Source: Hymenobacter negativus (lineage in GTDB: Bacteria > Bacteroidota > Bacteroidia > Cytophagales > Hymenobacteraceae). Taken from it: 64,000 nucleotides of DNA. Each line of letters opens with the position of its first letter. Positions within the stretch are counted from its first letter, which is position 1. Location: assembly GCF_017571495.1 (NCBI RefSeq), contig NZ_JAGETZ010000022.1:1-64000 (forward strand), given 5' to 3'. Below, piece by piece: positions 37,267 through 45,321 of this stretch. The position numbers were made by a program, and so were the translations under genes. The notes below the pieces were generated by a model. The model ran no database searches, was not told where the DNA came from, and saw only the letters and a program-made list of their open reading frames with translations.

Positions 37267-38172
37267 CTACGCTTCCAAATGCCCGCCCGCCCCGTCCACG
37301 GTCAGGGTCACGGTCTGACCCACCACCAGCGCCAGGTTATCGGCCTCGTGGCCTACTGGGAAGCCGTAGCCCACCGGAAAGTCGTACATCCGGGCATACC
37401 GGTCAATGATTTCTTCGGCCGTGACACCGAAGGGAATGGCATTGTCGCGCATGTCGGAAAAGTGGCCCACCACCAGTCCGGCCAGCCCAGTCAGTTGCCC
37501 GCTGCGGTGCAGGTGCAGCATCATCCTATCGATGTGGTAGAGGTACTCATCCAAATCTTCGAGAAACAGGATGCGGCCCGCGAAGCCGGCCTGCGAGGCC
37601 GTGCCGGTAATGGTTTGGAGCAGGCTGAGGTTGCCGCCCACCAATGCCCCGGTAGCAGTACCCGGCCGATTGAGCGGGTGCGCCGCTGCGGCAATGGGCT
37701 GAAAGGCTTCGCCGAACAAGGCCCGCCGCAGGGTTTCCAATGCCAGCTCGCCCCCCGCCTGATGAAACAGCACCGGCATCACGCCGTGGATGCTGGCGTG
37801 GCCCAGGGCCAGCAGGTGGGAGTTGAGCACGGTGATATCGGAGAAGCCGGCCACCCACTTGGGCGCGGCGCGGAAGGCGGTGAAGTCGAGCCCGTCCACG
37901 ATGCGGGCCGTGCCGTAGCCGCCCCGCGCGCACAGGATGGCGCGGATGCTCGGGTCGTCGAGCTGGCGCTGGAAGTCGCGGCGGCGCAGGTCGTCGGGCC
38001 CGGCAAACTGGTGGAAGTCGCCGGCAATGCTTTCGCCCAGCACCACTTCCAGGCCCCAGCTTTCGAGGGTGGCAATGGCGGGAGCCAGCTCGGCGGCCGA
38101 AATTTTGCGGGCGGGGCTGACGATGGCCACACGCTGGCCGGCCAGCAGGGCAGGAGGGAAGGAAACGGACAT
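37267..38172 (-). CDS. LD-carboxypeptidase (peptidase family S66)
   Basis: A 301-residue cytoplasmic peptidase that trims the terminal D-Ala from muramoyl tetrapeptides in cell-wall recycling. It shows the N-terminal VAIVSPA strand, CARGGYGTARI, and the catalytic Ser in GFSDIT (S111). A Glu-containing LFLEDLDEYLYHIDRM segment and the distal VVGHFSDM with the catalytic His are also present. Length and order of motifs fit the family. The start MSVSF at 38172 is supported by the VAIVSPA strand following at once. It is probably monocistronic; the neighbours are a restriction-gene remnant and a divergent T9SS hydrolase. Confidence 0.93.
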   Translation of the reverse strand: MSVSFPPALLAGQRVAIVSPARKISAAELAPAIATLESWGLEVVLGESIAGDFHQFAGPDDLRRRDFQRQLDDPSIRAILCARGGYGTARIVDGLDFTAFRAAPKWVAGFSDITVLNSHLLALGHASIHGVMPVLFHQAGGELALETLRRALFGEAFQPIAAAAHPLNRPGTATGALVGGNLSLLQTITGTASQAGFAGRILFLEDLDEYLYHIDRMMLHLHRSGQLTGLAGLVVGHFSDMRDNAIPFGVTAEEIIDRYARMYDFPVGYGFPVGHEADNLALVVGQTVTLTVDGAGGHLEA

Positions 38173-38225
38173 GGTTTAAAAGCTAAGCAGCTGCAAATAA
38201 CGCATGACGGCGGGGCCAGGCGGGC

Positions 38226-38305
38226 CGGAGCGCGAACGCAGCAGTCCGTGGCCACATGTTGCATGAGTACTCGTCAGGCACGCAAACCGCAAAGTTCGCG
38301 CTCCG
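38226..38305. repeat. Palindromic repeat between ldcA-like and hydrolase genes
   Basis: Twelve-nt perfect inverted arms (cggagcgcgaac at 38226-38237 and its complement at 38294-38305) enclose about 56 bp in a divergent promoter region. It is similar in style to the other intergenic palindromes of the window. Confidence 0.55.
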
Positions 38306-38340
38306 CCCCAACCTCAGTGAGTAGTTCTGCGTCAAGCCAG

Positions 38341-38348
38341 TAGCTTTG
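38341..38348 (+). promoter_or_regulatory. -7 element of the first T9SS hydrolase gene
   Basis: TAGCTTTG fits TAnnTTTG, 31 nt before the ATG at 38380. No clear -33 element was found. Confidence 0.5.
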
Positions 38349-38379
38349 ATTTATTCCGTTCACTGCTTTTCGGTTCCGT

Positions 38380-41325
38380 ATGAGAAATCTGTTACTCCTT
38401 GCCTTGTTCCTGATGCTCGGCTTTGGCCAAAGGGCTGCCGCTCAGGTTCCCATCGATACCACCGGCGGCCGCTACTTCCAGCCCATCTTCCCAAACGTGA
38501 CCATGACGCCAAGCGTGGTGTATGGCTCGGCGGTGGGCATTTTCGGCACCCAATCGCTGCTGATGGACATCTACCAGCCCACGGGCGACGCCACCACGCA
38601 GCGGCCGGTTATCATCTTCGCCCATCAGGGCGGCTTCGTCACGGGCACGCGCACCGAGTCGTACATGGCAAGTGTCTGCACACAGTTTGCCCGGTTGGGC
38701 TACGTCACGGCCAGCATCGACTACCGCCTCAACCCCCTGCTGGTGCTCAATCCCTCCGACACCACTGGCGTGAGCCGGGCTGCCATCCGGGGCATGCAAG
38801 ACCTGCGGGCCGCCGTGCGCTTCTTCCGCGAAGACGCGGCCACCACCAACTCCTACCGCGTCAGTCCCAGCCGCATTGTGGTGGGCGGCGCGTCGGCCGG
38901 CGGCTTCATGGCCCTGGAAGTGGGCTACCTCGACAAGCTGAGCGAAGCGCCGACGGATTTAAACCTTACTGCGGCCGACATTGAGGGCAGCAGCGGCCAC
39001 CCGGGCTATAGCAGCCAGCCGCTGGCCGTGCTCAACCTGAGCGGCGCCAGCAACCCGGTCAGCATCATTGAGGCCGGCAACGTGCCCCTCTACAGCGCCC
39101 ACGGCACCGCCGATGCGGTGGTGCCCTACCTAAAGGGCCGGGTGGGCGCGGGCCTGCCGCCCAAGTACGTGTTCGGCAGCGGCCGGCTGAATCCCTACGC
39201 CAGCAGCGTGGGCGTGCCCAACGTGCTGCGCCGCTTCAGCCAGGCCCCCCACATTCCGCAGTACCCGGTGCAAAGCGCCAACACCGGCAGCGCCGCGTCG
39301 GCATCCTATGCCGACACGACCTATCGCGACATTCGGGCCTTTCTGCGGCCCCTGCTGGCCCCTTTCGCCCTGCCCAGCCTTGTCATCACTACCAATACCA
39401 GCGTGCCCGGCGGAGCATATCAGGACATTACCATCAACAGCGGCCAGGCCCTGCTGCTGGGCAACGTGACGGTATACGGCACGCTCGTTATCAAAAGCCT
39501 GCCCGGCCAGCCCACCGGCTCCCTCAATACCAACTGCTTCGTGGTGGATGGCCCCGGCAATTTCGACCTGCAGGCCGGGGCCGGGCTGCGCATCTGCGAC
39601 CCGGCGGGCATCGCGGCCAGCGGGGCTGCCGGGGCCATTCGCAACACCGGCACGCGCAGCTTCAGCAACGATGCCAGCTACGCGTATGAGGGCACCGACA
39701 ACCAGCTAACCGGCTCGGGCCTGCCCAGCCAGGTGCGGGAATTTGAGGTGAACCTGCCCGACCCCTTCGCCGTGACCCTGGCGAATGGGGTGAGCATCCG
39801 GCAGCGGTTTCTGCCCACCCAAGGGCGGGTGAACAACAGCCAGGCGCTGGTGCTGCTTTCCGGTGCCAACGGCACTGCCCTGGTGACGCCCGGCGTCGCC
39901 ACCCTACGAAGCGACATTGTATTTGAGCGCTACCTCGCCCCCTCCGCGAACCCCGGCCTGGGTTACCGCCACCTGGCCTTGCCGTTTGACTTTGGCGGCT
40001 TTACCAGCATAAACGCACCCGTCTTCGCGGCAGAATTTAACCCGGCCTATAACACGGCCACCCGGCCCGACTTGGTGCGCCCCTTCCCTAATATCTACGT
40101 CTACGACCAGTCGCGGGCCCTGACTTCGCCGGCCACCAGCTACAGCGAGTTCGACAAAGGCTGGGCCGTGCCCGTGGCCCCCGGCGGCGCACTCACCAGC
40201 TTCGACCGCGGCCAAGGGTTCATCATGAACATCAGCGCCGGCCAGACGCTAAGCATCAACGGCCCGCTGACCCGCAACAACGAAGATATCACGGTAGCCT
40301 TGCCGGCTGCTGCCACGCCCACCGCCGGCTGGCACCTGCTGGGCAACCCCTTTCCCTCCGGCCTGAACTGGGACGCCGTGCCGATACCCGCCGGCATGGG
40401 CGGGGCCATGTACGTTTTTGTGAGCACCAGCCAGTATGCCGGCCAGTACCGCGCCTACGTCAATGGCATGGGCGGGCCCGGCAGCACCATCCCGCTGGGG
40501 CAGGGCTTCTTCGTGCGCTCATTGGCTAACTCGCCAGTAACGCTCACCTTTCCGCTGGCATCGCGCATCACCGACTTTGCCGCGTCGAATACCGCCACCG
40601 TGCAGCGCCCCACCGCCGACTTGCGCCCGTGCCTGCACCTCACGCTGGCTACCGCCACTCCCGCCATTGCGGATGAAGCTATTCTCTACCTCGAAGCCGG
40701 CGCCTTCGCTGGCCCTGACCTGCGCTACGATGCTGTGAAGCTGCCCAACTCCACCGGCCTGAACCTGGGCACTTTAGCCGCCGGCGAAGAGCTGGCTATC
40801 AATGGCCTGCCGCTGCTCACGGCTACTACCGTGGTGCCCCTGGCGCTCACGGTGCCCGCCGCTGGCGCCTATACTCTCCACGCCGAACAGCTGTTGAATT
40901 TCGCTCCCGGGACTGCCATCACGCTCACCGATGCCCTGACCGGGACGCGCACGCTGCTGGCTGTCGGCACCCGCTATGCCTTCAACATGAGCAGCTATAC
41001 TGCGCCCGGTCGCTTCGCACTGGAGCTACGTCCTGCCAACGTCACGGCTACCAACCCGGCGCAGCTCCTGGCCGCGCAATTGCAGGTATATCCCAACCCC
41101 GCCACGGAGCGCCTGCAGGTGGAGCTGCCCGCCGGCGTTGCCAAAGGCACCGCATCCGCCTGGCTCACCAACTCCCTGGGCCAGATGGTGCGCCGCCAGC
41201 AGCTGACCGCTACCAGCCAGGGCCTCAAGGGCGAAATCAACGTCCGCGACCTGGCGCCGGGCGTATACCAGCTGCACCTCACGGTGGCGGGCACGCCGCT
41301 GGTCCGGAAGGTGGTAGTGGAATAA
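38380..41325 (+). CDS. Long T9SS-exported alpha/beta hydrolase
   Basis: A 981-residue secreted protein with a signal peptide (MRNLLLLALFLMLGF..., ending RAAAQ). An alpha/beta-hydrolase domain of about 330 residues has the oxyanion strand FAHQGGFVTGTR, the nucleophile Ser172 in GGASAGGF, a distal Asp in GTADAVVPY and the His in APHIP. A beta-strand-rich segment of about 550 residues without a recognised family follows. A type A sorting domain ends it (VYPNPATERLQVEL, LTNSLGQMVRR, ending VRKVVVE). It is probably a surface esterase acting on carbohydrate or lipid esters; the substrate is unknown. It is followed 30 nt downstream by a shorter paralog. Confidence 0.88.
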   Translation: MRNLLLLALFLMLGFGQRAAAQVPIDTTGGRYFQPIFPNVTMTPSVVYGSAVGIFGTQSLLMDIYQPTGDATTQRPVIIFAHQGGFVTGTRTESYMASVCTQFARLGYVTASIDYRLNPLLVLNPSDTTGVSRAAIRGMQDLRAAVRFFREDAATTNSYRVSPSRIVVGGASAGGFMALEVGYLDKLSEAPTDLNLTAADIEGSSGHPGYSSQPLAVLNLSGASNPVSIIEAGNVPLYSAHGTADAVVPYLKGRVGAGLPPKYVFGSGRLNPYASSVGVPNVLRRFSQAPHIPQYPVQSANTGSAASASYADTTYRDIRAFLRPLLAPFALPSLVITTNTSVPGGAYQDITINSGQALLLGNVTVYGTLVIKSLPGQPTGSLNTNCFVVDGPGNFDLQAGAGLRICDPAGIAASGAAGAIRNTGTRSFSNDASYAYEGTDNQLTGSGLPSQVREFEVNLPDPFAVTLANGVSIRQRFLPTQGRVNNSQALVLLSGANGTALVTPGVATLRSDIVFERYLAPSANPGLGYRHLALPFDFGGFTSINAPVFAAEFNPAYNTATRPDLVRPFPNIYVYDQSRALTSPATSYSEFDKGWAVPVAPGGALTSFDRGQGFIMNISAGQTLSINGPLTRNNEDITVALPAAATPTAGWHLLGNPFPSGLNWDAVPIPAGMGGAMYVFVSTSQYAGQYRAYVNGMGGPGSTIPLGQGFFVRSLANSPVTLTFPLASRITDFAASNTATVQRPTADLRPCLHLTLATATPAIADEAILYLEAGAFAGPDLRYDAVKLPNSTGLNLGTLAAGEELAINGLPLLTATTVVPLALTVPAAGAYTLHAEQLLNFAPGTAITLTDALTGTRTLLAVGTRYAFNMSSYTAPGRFALELRPANVTATNPAQLLAAQLQVYPNPATERLQVELPAGVAKGTASAWLTNSLGQMVRRQQLTATSQGLKGEINVRDLAPGVYQLHLTVAGTPLVRKVVVE

Positions 41326-41355
41326 GTCGTATTTTTATCAGACAATCTTTTCGTT

Positions 41356-42594
41356 ATGAAAGCAGCTCTGCTCTCCCTATTGCTCGTGCTGGCCTCCTGG
41401 CAGGTCGCCTTTGCCCAAACCGTTATCGACACTACCGGCGGGCGCTACTACCGACCCATCTTTTCCAACGTGACCGTGGCTTCTGGCGTGACCTACGGCG
41501 CGGCCGTAACCTCGGCCGGTGTCAACCAGGCCCTGACGATGGACATTTACCAGCCCACCGGCGACGTGCTGGCCCGGCGCCCGGTCATCATCTTCGCCCA
41601 CCAGGGTGGCTTCCTTGTCGGTTCTAAAACTGATGCGTACATGGTGGCCGTCTGCACGCAGTTTGCGAAGCTAGGCTACGTCACGGCCAGCATCGAATAC
41701 CGGTTGGGCTTCCCCATCACCGGCTTCCCATTCCCTGCTGCCGATACCGTGGGTGTGGCCCAGGCCGCCGTGCGGGGCATGCAGGACCTGCGCGCCGCCG
41801 TTCGGTTCTTCCGCAAAGACGCCGCTACCACCAATACCTACCGCATTCACCCCAGCTACATCACCGTGGGCGGCTCTTCGGCCGGCGCTTTTGCCGCGCT
41901 GGAAGTCGGCTACATCGACAAAGCCACCGAGATACCCGCCTACGTAGGCCTGGCCGCGCTGGGTGGCGTTGAGGGCAACAGCGGCAATCCTGGCTACAGC
42001 AGCGCCGTGCTCGCCGTGCTCAACCTGAGCGGGGCTACCGAAAACCCCAGTATCATTGAGGCCGGCAACGCGCCCCTGTGCAGCGTGCACGGCACCGCCG
42101 ATGGCACTGTGCCCTACTTCCAGGGCCGGGTTGGTTCCTTCCTGCCGCCCAAGTACGTGTACGGCAGCGGCCGCCTCAACCCCCGCGCCACCGCCGTGGG
42201 TATCCGCAACACGCTGCGCACCCTGCGCGGCGCGGGCCACATTCCCTTCGAGAGCAACGCAGCCTACGCCGATACCACGTTCCGCACCATCCGGGACTTC
42301 CTGCGACCCGTGCTGGCGCTGCCGGGTACGGTGGTCACGGCGGCTAAGTCCGCCGTGAGCCAGCCCGTGGCCCAGGCCTATCCCAACCCAGCCGCAGAAG
42401 CCATTCGTATTGTAGTCCCGGAGACTTGGATTAACCTCGCTGAAGCGCAACTGATTGATGCCGCTGGCCGGGTGGTTCGCACCATCAGCCCCATCAGCAC
42501 CCGCGACCTCAACATGCTGCGCGGCTCATTGAAAGCGGGTATTTATTCCCTGAAATTCCCCGGGCAGGCCCCGGTCCGCATCGAATTCAAGTAA
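41356..42594 (+). CDS. Short T9SS-exported alpha/beta hydrolase, tandem paralog
   Basis: A 412-residue paralog of the preceding gene. It has a signal peptide ending VAFAQ, the same VIDTTGGRYYRPIF start, FAHQGGF, nucleophile Ser175 in GGSSAGAF, GTADGTVPY and a distal His in GAGHIPF. A compact type A sorting domain follows directly (AYPNPAAEAIRI, LIDAAGRVVRT, ending VRIEFK). It lacks the 550-residue central segment of its neighbour. The 30-nt spacing and shared orientation point to one transcript and to local duplication, followed by domain gain in the first copy or loss in the second. Confidence 0.9.
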   Translation: MKAALLSLLLVLASWQVAFAQTVIDTTGGRYYRPIFSNVTVASGVTYGAAVTSAGVNQALTMDIYQPTGDVLARRPVIIFAHQGGFLVGSKTDAYMVAVCTQFAKLGYVTASIEYRLGFPITGFPFPAADTVGVAQAAVRGMQDLRAAVRFFRKDAATTNTYRIHPSYITVGGSSAGAFAALEVGYIDKATEIPAYVGLAALGGVEGNSGNPGYSSAVLAVLNLSGATENPSIIEAGNAPLCSVHGTADGTVPYFQGRVGSFLPPKYVYGSGRLNPRATAVGIRNTLRTLRGAGHIPFESNAAYADTTFRTIRDFLRPVLALPGTVVTAAKSAVSQPVAQAYPNPAAEAIRIVVPETWINLAEAQLIDAAGRVVRTISPISTRDLNMLRGSLKAGIYSLKFPGQAPVRIEFK

Positions 42595-42598
42595 ACAC

Positions 42599-42673
42599 TT
42601 GTACCCCGAAATTTTATGTCGACTCACGCGAACTACTTGTTCTAGCGGGCCGAATTGGAAATTCGGGGTACAA
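42599..42673. repeat. 75-bp MITE-like inverted repeat
   Basis: Twelve-nt perfect terminal inverted repeats (TTGTACCCCGAA and its complement at 42662-42673) surround about 50 bp. A smaller inner hairpin lies around GAACTACTTGTTC. It sits between convergent genes and could serve as a terminator. Confidence 0.65.
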
Positions 42674-42696
42674 CTGTTTTCGGCGCTTTCTTTAAC

Positions 42697-43950
42697 CTAC
42701 GCCCACACTGCTGCCACTGCCTCCGCTACTGGCGCGGCCGCCCGGATACTGCCCTCCCTCGCCACAAATATTCCATTGGTCCGCAGTTCTTTACGCCAGC
42801 TCCACAGCTGCTGCACCGCTACGCTCCCTTCGGCATAAGCGCCGTGCGCGTCGGTGCGTAGCGCCTCGGCAGGCAGCTCCAGCCACGTCAGTACCTCGCG
42901 CAGCACGCTGGCGTCGGGATGGCTCACGTAGGCATTTAGTTCGAGCTCAGTGGTCAGTTGGGCCTCGGGTGCGGTGGCTTGTTTGGTGTAGCCGTAGCGC
43001 AGGCCGCGCTGCAGGGCCAGCACATCAGCCAGCACCGCCGAGCCCGTAGGGTGTCCGCCAGCACCACGCCCCGTCAGAAACTGCGTACCCGCATATACCG
43101 CCTCAATAGCTACCCCGTTGAACTCATGCTCCACGGTATAAAGTGGCGAATCAGGCCCCACCAGCTGTGGCGTGACGAGGGCCGTCACGTGCCCGTTGGG
43201 TAGCCGCTGCACGGCCGCCACCACCTTGATTTTCCGGCCCTGCGCGGCTGCTCGCGCCATATCGCCCGCCCCAATGCCCTCAATTCCTAGGTTCAACACC
43301 TCATCGGCATCGAGAAACACCCCATAGGCGTGCGCCGCCAGAATAACGGCTTTGGAGCGCGGGTCAAACGCGCCCATGTCGAGCGTTGGGTCGGTTTCGG
43401 CAAAGCCTTTGGCCTGTGCCTCGGCCAGCGCTGGGCCGTATCCGAAGCCTTGCGCACTCATGCGCGTCAGTACGTAGTTGGACGAGCCGTTGAAGATGCC
43501 GCTGACCGCACGCAACGGCTCGTGGATGAAGTAGTTATCCAACGTCCGGATGACCGGGATGCTGCCGCACACCGCCGCCTCATACAGCAGCGTACCACCA
43601 AATTGCGTTTGCAGCTGCACCAGTTCCGGCAGGTGACGGGCCAGCATGGCCTTGTTGGCTGTTACCACGCGGCGTCCCTGGCGCAGGGCTGTGCTCACCA
43701 GCCGGAATGCCTCATCCGGGTCATCAATTACCTCAATGAGCAGGTCCAGTTCAAGGTCGTTTAGCAGCTCATCGGCGTGGTAGCTGAACCGCTCGGCGGG
43801 CAGCATACGGGGCTTGGTGGGGTTCTTAACCGCAATGCGCGTGATGGCCAAATCCAGGCCGGACTGCGCTTGCAAGATGTCATAGAAGCCCTGTCCCACG
43901 CAGCCAAAGCCAATCAGGCCGATGCGCAGGGGCTGTTTTTCAGCATCCAT
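42697..43950 (-). CDS. hom: Homoserine dehydrogenase
   Basis: A 417-residue enzyme that reduces aspartate 4-semialdehyde to homoserine with NAD(P)H. The N-terminal Rossmann motif is RIGLIGFGCVGQGF (residues 9-22). The catalytic-domain signature region around GIFNGSSNYVLTRM and GFAETDPTLDMGAFD is present, and the C-terminal ~80 residues form an ACT-like regulatory region (YGYTKQATAPEAQL). It lacks an aspartokinase domain. It is the third gene of the metY-metX-hom series on the minus strand, 72 nt after metX, so homoserine supply is encoded with its conversion to homocysteine. Confidence 0.95.
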   Translation of the reverse strand: MDAEKQPLRIGLIGFGCVGQGFYDILQAQSGLDLAITRIAVKNPTKPRMLPAERFSYHADELLNDLELDLLIEVIDDPDEAFRLVSTALRQGRRVVTANKAMLARHLPELVQLQTQFGGTLLYEAAVCGSIPVIRTLDNYFIHEPLRAVSGIFNGSSNYVLTRMSAQGFGYGPALAEAQAKGFAETDPTLDMGAFDPRSKAVILAAHAYGVFLDADEVLNLGIEGIGAGDMARAAAQGRKIKVVAAVQRLPNGHVTALVTPQLVGPDSPLYTVEHEFNGVAIEAVYAGTQFLTGRGAGGHPTGSAVLADVLALQRGLRYGYTKQATAPEAQLTTELELNAYVSHPDASVLREVLTWLELPAEALRTDAHGAYAEGSVAVQQLWSWRKELRTNGIFVAREGSIRAAAPVAEAVAAVWA

Positions 43951-44022
43951 TGGTTTTGTCAGTAAATAAAGAACGTCCTGCCGGGCGCAGCTGAGGCACG
44001 ACGTCCAGGTAAATCATAATCC

Positions 44023-45051
44023 TTAATGCACGAACGTGGGCGCGTAAAACAGCTCCAGGAAGTGCGTAATTGCCGCCGTTTCCAGTAAAAAGCCGTCGTG
44101 CCCGTAGCGTGAATCCAGCTCCGCATACATGGCGCCCGGAATGTGAGCAGCCAGCTCCCGTTGTTCGCTGAGTGGGAACAGTACATCGGACGTAATGCCC
44201 AGTACCAGCGTGCGGGCCCCGATGCGAGCCAGCGCCGCCGGTACTCCGCCCCGGTTCCGGCCGAGGTTGTGAGTGTCCATGCTGCGGCTCAGCGACACGT
44301 AGCTGTAGGCATCGAAGCGCGACACCAGCTTGTCGCCCTGGTAGCGCTGGTAGGTGCTGGCGCGGTGTTCGCGTAGCAGCTCATCGCCGTCGGAGTCGGT
44401 TTGGGTTTCGGCGTAGGCCGGGTAGCTGCGGTAGCTGAGCAGAGCTATGGCGCGGGCGGCGCGCAGGCCGTCGTCGCCCCCACCGGGCTGGCCGGCGGCG
44501 TAGGTGGGGTCGGCCTCAATGGCCAGCCGCTGAGCCTCGTTGAAGGCAATGCCCCAGGCCGAGTGCCGGGCATTGGTGGCAATAACTACCAGGTGGTCAA
44601 ACAAATCAGGTCGCTGCACGGCCCACTCCAACGCCTGCTGCCCGCCCAATGAACCGCCGATTAACGTATGGATATCCATCAGCTCCAGGTCTTGGCGCAG
44701 TAACTCGTGCGCCGTCACCAGGTCCCGGATGGTTAGCAGCGGGAAGTGCTGGAAGCGTGCCTGGCCGGTAGCCGGGTCGGCATCGAGTGGCCCGGTGCTG
44801 CCGTAGCAGGAGCCCAGCACGTTGGCGCATACAATGAACCAATCGGCCGGGTCGTAGTAGCAGCCCGACCCCACCAGGCCCGGCCACCAGGCCGGCACAT
44901 CGGCATTGGCCGTGAGGGCGTGGCACACCCATACCACATTGTCGCGGTCCTCGTTGAGCTGGCCAAACGTCTGGTAGGCCACGTGCGCCCCAGTCAGGGT
45001 TTCGCCGCTTTCCAGTTGCAGGTCAGGTAGTTGAAATAGCTTGTTCGACAT
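44023..45051 (-). CDS. metX: Homoserine O-acetyltransferase
   Basis: A 342-residue alpha/beta-hydrolase-fold acyltransferase that activates homoserine with acetyl-CoA, the first committed step towards methionine. Visible motifs are CHALTANAD, GPGWDPADWF-type sequence as SGCYYDPADWF, GSCYGSTGP, nucleophile Ser134 in GGSLGGQQ, and the C-terminal catalytic Asp/His in GITSDVLFP and SRYGHDGFL. ATG at 45051 was chosen; the TTG at 45060 lies next to the T-run of a strong hairpin. That hairpin (45059-45171) stands between metY and this gene and may attenuate its transcription. Confidence 0.96.
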   Translation of the reverse strand: MSNKLFQLPDLQLESGETLTGAHVAYQTFGQLNEDRDNVVWVCHALTANADVPAWWPGLVGSGCYYDPADWFIVCANVLGSCYGSTGPLDADPATGQARFQHFPLLTIRDLVTAHELLRQDLELMDIHTLIGGSLGGQQALEWAVQRPDLFDHLVVIATNARHSAWGIAFNEAQRLAIEADPTYAAGQPGGGDDGLRAARAIALLSYRSYPAYAETQTDSDGDELLREHRASTYQRYQGDKLVSRFDAYSYVSLSRSMDTHNLGRNRGGVPAALARIGARTLVLGITSDVLFPLSEQRELAAHIPGAMYAELDSRYGHDGFLLETAAITHFLELFYAPTFVH

Positions 45052-45058
45052 GATTTTC

Positions 45059-45171
45059 AAAAAAGCGCAGCTTTAGAACCAGTGGGCCAGGCCCGAACAT
45101 GGTATCTCACCCCCAACACCCTCCCAATCACAGAAGGGCCGCCGGACCGGCGCACCGGCTCTAAAGCTGCG
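45059..45171 (-). promoter_or_regulatory. Candidate attenuator hairpin directly upstream of metX
   Basis: On the minus strand a 19-bp stem (45171-45153 with 45084-45066, two G-T pairs) closes a 68-nt region that can itself form several GC-rich hairpins. It is followed by CTTTTTT, and the metX ATG comes 7 nt later. The form is that of an intrinsic terminator placed against a start codon, with room for a regulatory domain in the loop. No known SAM-riboswitch core was recognised. A mobile palindromic repeat is the alternative. Confidence 0.55.
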
Positions 45172-45245
45172 ATAAACGTGGCCGCCAGCGAGACTGGCAC
45201 CGACCCGCCAGGGGTGGCCCGCTAGCGGCAGTATTTTTAGTAATT

Positions 45246-45316
45246 AACGGTTAGTGGTTAATGATTAATTAGTTCTAACAGGTCATTGATAGCTAGCCGT
45301 TAACCACTAATCATTA
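45246..45316. repeat. AT-rich repeat region between metY and metX
   Basis: The 22 nt at 45246-45267 are the exact reverse complement of 12924-12945, upstream of the glycosyltransferase. A related block with core TTAACCACTAA follows at 45295-45316 in inverted orientation. Confidence 0.6.
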
Positions 45317-45321
45317 GTAGA

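Noticed and set aside
45061..45240. SAM-I or SAM-II riboswitch before metX
   Set aside because: I looked for the conserved cores and did not find them; only a hairpin with T-run is supported.
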